From Flavobacteriales bacterium UBA5692 (GTDB lineage: Bacteria > Bacteroidota > Bacteroidia > Flavobacteriales_D > Sanyastnellaceae): a DNA stretch of 9,479 nucleotides. Position numbers and translations under genes: made by a program. The notes beneath the pieces were generated by a model. It had not been told where the DNA came from, did no database searches, and worked only from the letters and a program-made list of their open reading frames with translations. Positions 1 to 7,296 of the stretch are shown piece by piece. The DNA lies in assembly GCA_002420235.1 (NCBI GenBank), contig DIHQ01000068.1:1-9479 (forward strand), written 5' to 3'. Numbering within the stretch: position 1 is the stretch's first letter; each line of letters begins with the position of its first letter.

Positions 1-725
1 TCATTCAATTCACGTAAGGCTTCGTCGCGCTTGATTACCACATCGGATTCATCTGGAAACAAGCCCAGCGCCGAGTTGTAGAAATCCACAGCCTTTTGCC
101 ATTCGCCATTGGATTTCATTCGATCCCCTTTTTCAACAAAATCGGCAAACTTCGCTTCCATCTCCTCCGCTTGCCCGGCCATGCGCTCCAAGCGGGCGAA
201 TTCAGCATTCACCTTATTACGCATCCTGACAGTATAATTATTATCAAAAATCACAGTGTTCTGATCAGCAGAATATTCACCACGCCCATAAGGTGCTTCG
301 AAAATGCTGGCATCAAAACCCGGCGGTATCGGTATCATGCTCATGTCTAGGTCCATATTGCGCGTACCCTTAACATCCATGGGAATCCCCGAAGCATCCA
401 CTTCAATTATCTTGTTGCTGTGTCCAGACAACTCGAAGCTAAATGAGTAATTGTGTCGAAGGGGCAAATCAAATGCGTAGCCGCCTCTTGCATCGGTGCT
501 CATTGCATCGAATTTGATATCGTCTTGGTAAACCACCACTTCAACACCCTCCAATTTTTTGTTGCTCTCCTCGTGCTTGACGGTCCCAAACACCGAGAGT
601 AAATCCTCTTGAGCAAGAGCTAATGGTGAGATACCGAAGACACAAAAGACCATGACTATAGCATTCAACCATAAGGTCAAAATTCGCGTTACCTTGTGTC
701 CAAGGATGGCCTCTGAAAAAGGCAT
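1..725 (-). CDS. Secreted CNA-B/carboxypeptidase-regulatory-like protein with TPR-like tail, 3' end missing
   Basis: This reading frame is open from an ATG at 725 to the left edge of the window (241 codons seen). Residues 1-38 look like a signal peptide: a basic start (HKVTR), a hydrophobic core (LWLNAIVMVFCVFG) and a cleavage site near LALA/QED. Residues about 43-125 resemble a CNA-B or carboxypeptidase-regulatory-like beta sandwich, with VFGTVK, LEGVEVVVYQD and a GGYAFDLPL strand. A linker rich in Met, Pro and Asp follows. From about residue 165 there is a charged helical stretch (RMRNKVNAEFARLERMAG) leading into a TPR-like pair of helices (GEWQKAVDFYNSALGLFP). Proteins of this layout are common in Bacteroidota envelopes, where the sandwich is thought to serve in binding or assembly; the exact role here is unknown. 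The gene is divergent from the FAD oxidoreductase at 792. More TPRs or an OmpA-like domain could lie beyond the edge. Confidence 0.8.
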   Translation of the reverse strand, partial: MPFSEAILGHKVTRILTLWLNAIVMVFCVFGISPLALAQEDLLSVFGTVKHEESNKKLEGVEVVVYQDDIKFDAMSTDARGGYAFDLPLRHNYSFSFELSGHSNKIIEVDASGIPMDVKGTRNMDLDMSMIPIPPGFDASIFEAPYGRGEYSADQNTVIFDNNYTVRMRNKVNAEFARLERMAGQAEEMEAKFADFVEKGDRMKSNGEWQKAVDFYNSALGLFPDESDVVIKRDEALRELN

Positions 726-791
726 AAACTTCTTTTGTGTTGATTTGCAAATCATTACGCACGGTTCAATCACCACTTAGAACGTAAAAAT

Positions 792-1913
792 ATGGCATTT
801 AGTTATTGGGAGTCAAACACGTGGCTGGAAGGCGTCGATTTGGTGGTAATCGGAGCTGGCATCGTCGGTCTTACAGCAGCGATACACGCGCGCTCAATGC
901 GTCCACACTGGCGCATCGTAGTATTAGACGCTGACCCCATAGGTGGGGGCGGCTCCACACGGAATGCGGGATTTTCCTGCTTTGGGAGCGCAACTGAATT
1001 GCAACAAGACCGCCAGAGCTTTGGCGACGAGGATGCATTGAATTTGGTTCGCAAACGATGGCAAGGCCTCCAAAACTTGCGCTCAACGTTCGGCGACGAC
1101 GCCCTAGGACATACTGTCTGCGGAAGCGTGGAGTTGTTTCCTAATGGTGGCGGCACATGCATTCCTTCAGCTCAGGAACTTCAGGATCTGAACCGATGGA
1201 TCCAACCAGTAACTGGCCAAGTGGAGACGTTTGTGCAAATTCAGGCGCATTCCCTCCCACAAATCAATGCGAAATCTGAAAATACCGCAATTCTGTCCCC
1301 TCTTGAGGGGTTGCTCGATACTGGCAAAATGAACCGGGCATTTAAGTCTCTTGCCCACACGAAAGGCATTGATATTTTAGCCGGCATCCGTGTTGAGACC
1401 ATCAACAGCGCTAAAAGCGGCTGTGAGATGCAGGTCAGTGCCTTTAGCCGTGGCAATGCCTCGATAACTGCTACGCGTATTCTCGTGGCAACGAATGCCC
1501 TCGGGGCCACCTTAATCCCTGAACTGGATGTGCAGCCCGCTGTGAACCATGTATTCGTAACCGATCGCATTCCTGGATTTCATTTCCCCCATGCTGTTCA
1601 TATCGACGCGGGATATATTTACGCACGCCCCATCGAAAACCGAATCCTCATGGGTGGAGGCCGACACTGGGGGCTTGACGAAGCCGAGACGCGCAAACGC
1701 CTAAAATCAATGATGATCAAGCTTTGGCCTGCCACCGAAGCTGTTCCAATTGCCTATCAATGGTCGGGCCAGCTCGGCGTGGGCAAAAACCGTTCGCCCA
1801 TCGTGCAGTGGTGTGGACCAAACACCCTTGCCGCCGTTAGAATGGGCGGTATGGGCATTGCCATCGGCATGGAAGTCGGAAGACTCGCCGCAGAAGAATT
1901 GACGAAAAACTGA
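792..1913 (+). CDS. DAO-family FAD-dependent oxidoreductase
   Basis: This is a 373-residue flavoprotein of the DAO (D-amino-acid oxidase/glycine oxidase-like) superfamily. The N-terminal Rossmann fold shows the FAD signature VVIGAGIVGL (residues 18-27, GxGxxG at 21-26). An acidic residue at the end of strand 2 (D46 in VVLDAD) would bind the ribose of FAD. The motif STRNAGFSCFG (55-65) follows, where related proteins have the conserved S-x-N-AGF segment. The C-terminus carries the second FAD-contact region, GGMGIAIGMEVGRLAAEEL. DAO enzymes oxidise amines or amino acids to imines, passing electrons to oxygen or another acceptor; the substrate cannot be read from the sequence. It resembles proteins often labelled gamma-glutamylputrescine oxidoreductase-like, but no polyamine genes lie nearby. 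The protein has no signal peptide and is probably cytoplasmic. The start at 792 leaves a normal short N-terminus before the Rossmann strand. It lies 64 bp before the beta-barrel gene and may share its transcript. Confidence 0.9.
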   Translation: MAFSYWESNTWLEGVDLVVIGAGIVGLTAAIHARSMRPHWRIVVLDADPIGGGGSTRNAGFSCFGSATELQQDRQSFGDEDALNLVRKRWQGLQNLRSTFGDDALGHTVCGSVELFPNGGGTCIPSAQELQDLNRWIQPVTGQVETFVQIQAHSLPQINAKSENTAILSPLEGLLDTGKMNRAFKSLAHTKGIDILAGIRVETINSAKSGCEMQVSAFSRGNASITATRILVATNALGATLIPELDVQPAVNHVFVTDRIPGFHFPHAVHIDAGYIYARPIENRILMGGGRHWGLDEAETRKRLKSMMIKLWPATEAVPIAYQWSGQLGVGKNRSPIVQWCGPNTLAAVRMGGMGIAIGMEVGRLAAEELTKN

Positions 1914-1977
1914 AACTTTTTCCCGATAGTCACCGTAAGGGGAGGGGATCAATTGTCAATTAATTCCCTTAGAACCC

Positions 1978-3129
1978 ATGCGGACAGCTTTTCAATTTGC
2001 TAGCATTTCATTGCTTCTGGCCTTTACCGGTAGCATTTTTGCCCAATCTGGCTTTCAAGTCGTAACCGGCCCAACCAGCTTTACTGGTGCCTCGAATCTC
2101 GAGGATGGCATTCAGATTGCCTCAACAGGGGCGTATTCAACTCAACTCTCTCTGTTCACAGATATACTGCCATTTTGCTCAGCAGATGCCGACCTAAATT
2201 GGGGAGGTATGGCATTGACTGCATCCGATCGCCGCCATGAAACGTCAGAATGGTATGGAATTGGGGCGGGGCTGCGCTTTCACACGCCTTTTGATAACAG
2301 CAAATTCATCCAACCGTGGATCGGCTTCGGTATCAACTTCATGCAACAATCAAATTTTGCCGATTTGGCAGATTCTGATGGCAACGCCTACTTCTATTGG
2401 AATAATGGAAAGGTTTACAACATCGCTGAAGATGCAAATAATGCCCATTTAGTGGCTCAAGAATTAGATCCCGATTATACATATGAATCGCGAACTGCTG
2501 CACAACGCAACATCGCTATCCCGATTCGCATGGGGGTAAATTTGAACTTGACGCCACGAGTTTATGCGAGCGCCGCTTTTGCCATGATGGCAGGTGCTGA
2601 AGCCAGTTTAGACCCTCGCCCGGGCTATACTGATATGTTGACCACAGCGCAGGCTGGGATCGGTATTCGACTCGGTCGCGATTACGCTGAACCGCGAATT
2701 GAAATGCCGATAGAACTGGCGGAGTTGGGTAATGACTATGACCAAGACGGAGTAAAAGACAACCGCGATCGTTGCCCTGCGACCCCGCTTGGTGCGCAAG
2801 TTGATAAGCGTGGCTGCCCAACGGATATCGATAAAGACGGTGTTGCTGATTTTGAAGATCTTGAACCGTTCTCTCCCCACACCCGAGTGAACATGCAGGG
2901 AATTGCATTGTCTGAGGCACAATGGGAGGCCGTTGCAGCTCAACGTAAAAATCAGAAGGCACCAACCCTCGAAGTTTTCCAGCGCATTGAGGCACCAGAA
3001 AATACAACTGAAGTGCATGCAGTAAGTACAGGCGGGTTAACGCCAGCGGAGGTTCGCCTGCTCAGATCATTTGGAACAGAGAAGTCAGTGGTAAAGGTCA
3101 AAGCTCAACGCCCTGCAGATAAACCTTAA
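1978..3129 (+). CDS. Outer-membrane beta-barrel protein with thrombospondin type 3 segment
   Basis: The protein has 383 residues. Residues 1-22 form a signal peptide (MRTAFQFASISLLLAFTGSIFAQ). Residues about 30-235 show alternating hydrophobic strands typical of a small OmpA-like barrel, such as WYGIGAGLRFHTP, FIQPWIGFGINFM, IAIPIRMGVNLNL and AQAGIGIRLG. A long Asp/Asn-rich stretch (ADLADSDGNAYFYWNNGK) is a likely surface loop. Residues 253-294 form a TSP3-type calcium-binding segment: DYDQDGVKDN, RCPATP and GCPTDIDKDGVADFED, with paired cysteines C266 and C280. In most Bacteroidota relatives this segment leads into a peptidoglycan-binding OmpA domain. Here the remaining ~89 residues lack the expected OmpA signature and instead are polar, ending SVVKVKAQRPADKP. 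A structural envelope role is likely but not shown. The start follows a 64-bp gap after the DAO gene. No terminator is visible directly after the stop. Confidence 0.82.
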   Translation: MRTAFQFASISLLLAFTGSIFAQSGFQVVTGPTSFTGASNLEDGIQIASTGAYSTQLSLFTDILPFCSADADLNWGGMALTASDRRHETSEWYGIGAGLRFHTPFDNSKFIQPWIGFGINFMQQSNFADLADSDGNAYFYWNNGKVYNIAEDANNAHLVAQELDPDYTYESRTAAQRNIAIPIRMGVNLNLTPRVYASAAFAMMAGAEASLDPRPGYTDMLTTAQAGIGIRLGRDYAEPRIEMPIELAELGNDYDQDGVKDNRDRCPATPLGAQVDKRGCPTDIDKDGVADFEDLEPFSPHTRVNMQGIALSEAQWEAVAAQRKNQKAPTLEVFQRIEAPENTTEVHAVSTGGLTPAEVRLLRSFGTEKSVVKVKAQRPADKP

Positions 3130-3459
3130 TTTACCACTGCCACTAACACTTTGGAAGACATTGTTACCCGTTCTTTACGTTCAGTAATTCCTGCAATTCT
3201 TCCTTAATACTGCATTCACATGGCACCCCATGTTCGCACCTTGCCAGCGGGGCTTGTAAAAGGATTCTTGCTCCATGTAACAGTGGCAAACTTCAAGTTA
3301 TTCGGAAATCTTGGTGTGTCTAAGCGCTAATCACAAACAATTTCGACTTGAATTGGGTGATGTCGCAGTATTGGATAATCGCAACAAACATTGAATACAG
3401 CAACCACTTGAGCAGCATAAAAAGAGAGTAGACAAGGGCATAACATCCGCATTTGCTCG
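3130..3459. other. Intergenic stretch without a convincing gene
   Basis: About 330 bp separate the stop of the beta-barrel gene from the terminator it shares with the convergent FAD dehydrogenase gene. I find no tRNA-like or tmRNA-like sequence. The plus strand holds one 36-codon frame (3220-3330, MAPHVRTLPAGLVKGF...) with no recognisable ribosome binding site or family. There are small inverted repeats: ACATGG/CCATGT at 3218-3223 and 3228-3233, and TTGCCA/TGGCAA at 3241-3246 and 3284-3289 enclosing GGGGC/GCTCC. The stretch may be a long 3' untranslated region or may hold a small RNA, but nothing here proves either. Confidence 0.5.
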
Positions 3460-3486
3460 AAAAGCCATTCTTCGGATTGGCTTTTT
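3460..3486. terminator. Bidirectional intrinsic terminator with TTCG tetraloop
   Basis: AAAAGCCA (3460-3467) pairs with TGGCTTTT (3478-3485). Inside, after a T-T mismatch, TC pairs with GA around a TTCG loop (3471-3474). On the plus strand the stem ends in five T (3482-3486), giving a classical intrinsic terminator for transcription from the beta-barrel side. On the minus strand the other arm gives four T and the hairpin starts within the TAA stop of the FAD dehydrogenase gene. It therefore plausibly serves both converging transcripts. Confidence 0.8.
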
Positions 3487-5116
3487 ATGTTCTAGAGACT
3501 GCATCTGCCACCCGCATCCCATCTAAGGCAGCAGACAAGATACCACCGGCGTGACCCCCACCTTCGCCACAGGGATACAATCCCGTCACATCCGGATGCA
3601 TCAAGGTCTTTTGATCACGCGGAATTCGAATTGGACTAGACGTCCTCGATTCAGGCGCAATGAGAATAGCTTCGCGGTCCTTATATCGAGGCATCCGCTG
3701 GCAGAAGGTTCGCAATCCCGCGGCCAAGGAGTCGGAAATGACATCCGGTAGCAGCTCCCTAAGATTCACCGAAGCCACGCCAGGCAAGTAAGAGCATTGA
3801 GGCAAATCCTTCGAGGTGCGGCCGTGGTCACCGGATAGAAAATCAATGAGCCGTTGCGCCGGTGCACACTGGGACTGACCCGCAGCCTCCCAACACGTCT
3901 TTTCCACGGATCGCTGGAAAGCCAATCCACCAAGCTGACCTGTAAAACCCAAAGCTTCCCAATCAACCGCTGTTAACTGCACAACCATCCCCGAATTGGC
4001 GTAAGGATTATTTCGCTTGGAGGGTGACCAACCATTGGTAACAACTTGCCCCGGTTCGGTTGCGCACGGTGCGACAATTCCTCCGGGACACATGCAAAAA
4101 GAATGCACCCCTCTGCCGTTGGCTTGGCAAACCAACCTATATGAGGCTGGAGGCAAAGCTACGCCACGGTCCTCCCCATGGTATTGAATGGAATCGACCA
4201 AAGCTTGCGGATGTTCAATACGCACGCCCATCGCGAAAGGTTTTGCTTCAAGCATCCACCCTTTTGAATGAAACAATTCGAATACGTCTCGAGCACTATG
4301 TCCGGTAGCTAAAATGAGGCACTTCGACGTGCTAACGGTTCGACGCCCAGTCGCAACTCCCTCCCATTCCACAGCATTTAAAACACCATCAACGGTGTGG
4401 ATGTCTATCACTCGGGCACCAAAATGCACTTGCCCTCCTGCCTCACAGATGGCAATGCGCATGCGGCTAATAATGTCTGGTAACTTATTCGTCCCAATGT
4501 GCGGGTGGGCATCAACCAAAATCGATGGGTCCGCACCAAAATGTACCAACCACTCAAGCGCTCCACGGATATCACCGCGTTTGTGGCTTCGGGTATACAG
4601 TTTTCCGTCGCTGTATGTGCCCGCACCGCCTTCACCAAAGCAATAATTTGAATCCGGATTGACCTCGTGGTCACGAGTTATTTTCACCAAATCTCGTCGG
4701 CGTTGACGCACAGACTGCCCGCGCTCAAGGACTATAGGACGTTTGCCGTTACGGATAAGAGCGATTGCGGCGAACAGTCCTGCTGGACCGGCGCCAACAA
4801 TGTGCACCGATTCGGCGGATTCCGGCAGGGCTTCCAGCTGCAGGTCGGGAACTCGTACATCTGCCAACCGACCAGCAATTGTTGCCACTTCAAATCGCCA
4901 TACCACATGAACGGGCCGCCGTCGTGCATCAATGTTTTTGCGGATCACCCGGTATTCACCAAGATTGGATTGCCTACATCCGATTGATTTCGCTAAAACA
5001 CGTTCGATTTGATCTTTATCCGTACTCCATTTTGCCGGGAACCGAACATCTACAAACCTAGACATCCCGCCAGTCTGATCCGTCTTGTGATCCTCTGAAG
5101 TTTGATCAAGATCCAT
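3485..5116 (-). CDS. COG2509-type NAD(P)/FAD-dependent dehydrogenase
   Basis: This is a 543-residue flavoprotein of the uncharacterised FAD-dependent dehydrogenase family (COG2509). Residues about 20-95 form the small alpha/beta N-terminal domain typical of the family (RVIRKNIDARRRPVHVVWRF). Next come the FAD-binding motif HIVGAGPAGLFAA (GAGPAG at 108-113) and E131 in VLERG for ribose binding. The family signature NYCFGEGGAGTYSDGKLYTR spans 157-176. The segment FCMCPGGIVAPCATEPG is also characteristic. The C-terminal FAD contact is GLYPCGEGGGHAGGILSAA (512-530). The biochemical substrate of this family is not established to my knowledge. The first ATG is at 5116, but homologs as I recall them begin close to the second in-frame ATG at 5065 (residue 18, MSRFVDVRFP). 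The first 17 polar residues could therefore be untranslated. The gene is divergent from the E1 gene and ends on a terminator. Confidence 0.9.
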   Translation of the reverse strand: MDLDQTSEDHKTDQTGGMSRFVDVRFPAKWSTDKDQIERVLAKSIGCRQSNLGEYRVIRKNIDARRRPVHVVWRFEVATIAGRLADVRVPDLQLEALPESAESVHIVGAGPAGLFAAIALIRNGKRPIVLERGQSVRQRRRDLVKITRDHEVNPDSNYCFGEGGAGTYSDGKLYTRSHKRGDIRGALEWLVHFGADPSILVDAHPHIGTNKLPDIISRMRIAICEAGGQVHFGARVIDIHTVDGVLNAVEWEGVATGRRTVSTSKCLILATGHSARDVFELFHSKGWMLEAKPFAMGVRIEHPQALVDSIQYHGEDRGVALPPASYRLVCQANGRGVHSFCMCPGGIVAPCATEPGQVVTNGWSPSKRNNPYANSGMVVQLTAVDWEALGFTGQLGGLAFQRSVEKTCWEAAGQSQCAPAQRLIDFLSGDHGRTSKDLPQCSYLPGVASVNLRELLPDVISDSLAAGLRTFCQRMPRYKDREAILIAPESRTSSPIRIPRDQKTLMHPDVTGLYPCGEGGGHAGGILSAALDGMRVADAVSRT

Positions 5117-5190
5117 CGTGCGAAGATAAACCGCTTGTTGGTCGAAGCAGCTTGGGTTATTGGGCTTAAATTGGGCAGGATTTATATCCC

Positions 5191-7218
5191 ATGACTGACT
5201 CTGATTTTCCCATGAACCCCATGGCTTTCGACCGCCGAGACCTCTCGGACGATGCCATAAGGATGCTCTTTACACAGCTCATTCTGCCGCGGATGATTGA
5301 GGAAAAAATGATGAGCCAATTGCGGCAAGGCAAAATTTCAAAATGGTTCAGTGGCATGGGACAAGAAGCCATTTCCGTTGGGTCAGCTGCGGCATTAGAT
5401 TCAGATGAATTCATCCTTCCCATGCACAGAAATTTGGGCATTTTCACCACACGCGGAATCTCACTCGATAGATTGTTTTCGCAATTTCAGGGGAAGGCGA
5501 ATGGCTTCACAAAAGGCCGCGATCGGTCATTTCATTTTGGATCACTCGAGCACCGCATTGTGGGAATGATTTCCCACCTTGGTCCGCAACTCGGTATCGC
5601 TGACGGCATAGCGTTGGCTCACAAATTGAATCAAGAAAAAAAAGCCACTTTAGTCTTTACCGGGGACGGTGGGGCCTCAGAAGGCGACTTCCATGAAGCC
5701 GTCAATGTGGCGGCCGTTTGGCAATTACCTGTAATTATTGGGATCGAAAACAATGCATGGGGTTTAAGTACCCCATCCAACGAACAATTTCGTTGTGAGC
5801 ACTTTACCGATAAGGCCATCGGCTACGGCATTCCACCTGAAGACGCTATCCAAGTAGACGGCAACGATATTTTAGCTGTATACCACGCAGTGAAAGATGC
5901 CGCAAAAAAAATTCGACAAAACCCTCGTCCCATTCTGCTCGAATTCAAAACATTTCGAATTCGCGGCCATGAAGAAGCCTCAGGAACGAAGTATTATCCG
6001 GAGGGGTTAATTGAGCACTGGGAGCAAATTGACCCGGTGGAACGATTCACCTCATGGGGTCAGGAACAAGGCGTTTTTGACTTAACATTCATTGACGAGG
6101 TCCGCACCGGGCATGCCGACATTATTAAATCAGGGTTGAAGGCCGCGATCGAAGAGCCTGAAATCGTAGCAGATGTCACAACGGAATTAGATGACCGCTT
6201 TGCGGATGTCCCTCAAACCCAGTGGCCGGAACTGAGCAGTTTACCATCTGACGGAAAACGCGATTTACGCCTAATAGATGCTATCAGTGAAGGGTTAGGA
6301 CAAGCCATGGAGGCGCATCCCGAACTCGTCCTGATGGGACAAGACATTGCCGAATATGGCGGAGTATTCAAGGTGACTGACGGGTTCGTGAATCGATTCG
6401 GAAAGGATCGTGTGCGAAATACGCCCTTGTGTGAATCGGCCATTATTGGAGCGGCACTTGGCTTAAGTATCGCTGGTAAGAAGGCCATGATGGAAATGCA
6501 ATTCAGCGATTTTGTAACAGTCGGTTTCAATCAAATCGTCAATAACCTCGCCAAAATTCATTGGCGCTGGGGACAGCACGCCGACGTCGTAGTCCGCATG
6601 CCGACCGGGGGAAATGTCGGAGCCGGGCCATTTCACAGCCAATCTACAGAAGCGTGGTTTTTCCACGTACCAGGACTTAAAGTAGTTTACCCCTCCTCGC
6701 CTGCGGATGCAAAAGGCTTGTTACTGCGATCCTTCGAAGACCCCAATCCGGTATTGTTTTTCGAACATAAGCACTTGTACCGTTCGTTGAGTGGTTCGGT
6801 TCCGGAAGAGCCATATACCGTAGAGTTGGGACAAGCTCGAACCGTTCAGCGAGGCACAGATGCTACAATTGTAACATACGGTTTGGGTGTTCAGTGGGCT
6901 TTAGCGGCAGCGACAGAATCAGGTGCTTCCATCGAGATTATCGACCTTCGCACCCTACTTCCTTGGGATGAAAACACCGTATTTCAAAGCGTACGAAAGA
7001 CCAACCGCGCACTCATCCTGCATGAAGATACCATGACCGGTGGCATCGGTGCTGAAGTTAGTGCGCGGATTCAGGAAGAGTGTTGGCAAAACCTCGACGC
7101 ACCTGTAAAACGAGTCGCCGGACTCGATATGGCCTTCCCGTTTGCTGGAGCTTTGGAGATGCAGTTTTTGGCTTCCAGTCGCCTTGGTGGGGAACTTAAA
7201 AACTTGCTTGCCACATAG
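5191..7218 (+). CDS. Fused alpha-beta 2-oxoacid dehydrogenase E1 component (probably branched-chain type)
   Basis: This 675-residue protein joins the alpha and beta subunits of the thiamine-diphosphate-dependent E1 enzyme in one chain. E1 decarboxylates a 2-oxoacid and transfers the acyl group to the lipoyl arm of E2. In the alpha half (about 20-335) the ThDP/Mg motif starts at GDG (158-160) and ends at NN (187-188). The MHRNLG segment and R258-G259-H260 in the substrate loop are also present. The beta half starts near residue 358 (DLRLIDAISEGLGQAM), with GQDIAEYGGVFKVTDG, the conserved glutamate E415 in TPLCESAIIG that activates the cofactor, and H482 in the FHSQ motif. All expected catalytic residues appear intact. 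Fused E1 proteins of about 650-690 residues are frequent in Bacteroidota and are usually annotated as 2-oxoisovalerate dehydrogenase; the branched-chain assignment is inferred from that. E2 and E3 genes are absent from the window, so the complex must be completed from elsewhere. Confidence 0.93.
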   Translation: MTDSDFPMNPMAFDRRDLSDDAIRMLFTQLILPRMIEEKMMSQLRQGKISKWFSGMGQEAISVGSAAALDSDEFILPMHRNLGIFTTRGISLDRLFSQFQGKANGFTKGRDRSFHFGSLEHRIVGMISHLGPQLGIADGIALAHKLNQEKKATLVFTGDGGASEGDFHEAVNVAAVWQLPVIIGIENNAWGLSTPSNEQFRCEHFTDKAIGYGIPPEDAIQVDGNDILAVYHAVKDAAKKIRQNPRPILLEFKTFRIRGHEEASGTKYYPEGLIEHWEQIDPVERFTSWGQEQGVFDLTFIDEVRTGHADIIKSGLKAAIEEPEIVADVTTELDDRFADVPQTQWPELSSLPSDGKRDLRLIDAISEGLGQAMEAHPELVLMGQDIAEYGGVFKVTDGFVNRFGKDRVRNTPLCESAIIGAALGLSIAGKKAMMEMQFSDFVTVGFNQIVNNLAKIHWRWGQHADVVVRMPTGGNVGAGPFHSQSTEAWFFHVPGLKVVYPSSPADAKGLLLRSFEDPNPVLFFEHKHLYRSLSGSVPEEPYTVELGQARTVQRGTDATIVTYGLGVQWALAAATESGASIEIIDLRTLLPWDENTVFQSVRKTNRALILHEDTMTGGIGAEVSARIQEECWQNLDAPVKRVAGLDMAFPFAGALEMQFLASSRLGGELKNLLAT

Positions 7219-7264
7219 ACCACCCACCCGCATCCATTTGGAAATCAACATGATGCAGGTTATA

Positions 7265-7296
7265 TTGTGGGGTGCGACTCATGTGCGCACCCACAA
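7265..7296 (+). promoter_or_regulatory. RNA hairpin with the start codon of the next gene in its loop
   Basis: TTGTGGGgTGCG (7265-7276, one bulged G) pairs with CGCACCCACAA (7286-7296) to give an 11-bp stem. The nine-base loop, 7277-7285, contains the ATG at 7281. There is no T-run after the stem on either strand, so it is not a classical intrinsic terminator. It could protect the 3' end of the E1 mRNA or limit initiation on the following small gene. A second copy of CACCCAC at 7221-7227 can pair with the same left arm. Confidence 0.55.

Noticed and set aside
541..762. A 73-codon minus-strand frame overlapping the 5' part of the secreted protein gene
   Set aside because: It is another frame of the same strand and lacks any domain. 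The overlapping frame from 725 has a good signal peptide and stays open to the window edge.
726..791. Promoter elements for the divergent pair at the left
   Set aside because: I could not find a TAnnTTTG match with a properly spaced TTG element on either strand.
1944..1968. Imperfect inverted repeat GGGATcAATT/AATTaaTTCCC between the DAO and beta-barrel genes
   Set aside because: It has a short interrupted stem, is AT-rich and lacks a T-run; too weak to call a terminator or operator.
3220..3330. A 36-codon frame MAPHVRTLPAGLVKGF... in the gene-free stretch
   Set aside because: This length arises easily by chance, and there is no ribosome binding site or recognised family. It is kept only as part of the intergenic observation.
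4060..5061. Several frames of 80-110 codons on the plus strand opposite the FAD dehydrogenase gene
   Set aside because: They are antisense shadows of a well-supported 543-residue flavoprotein with clear motifs throughout.
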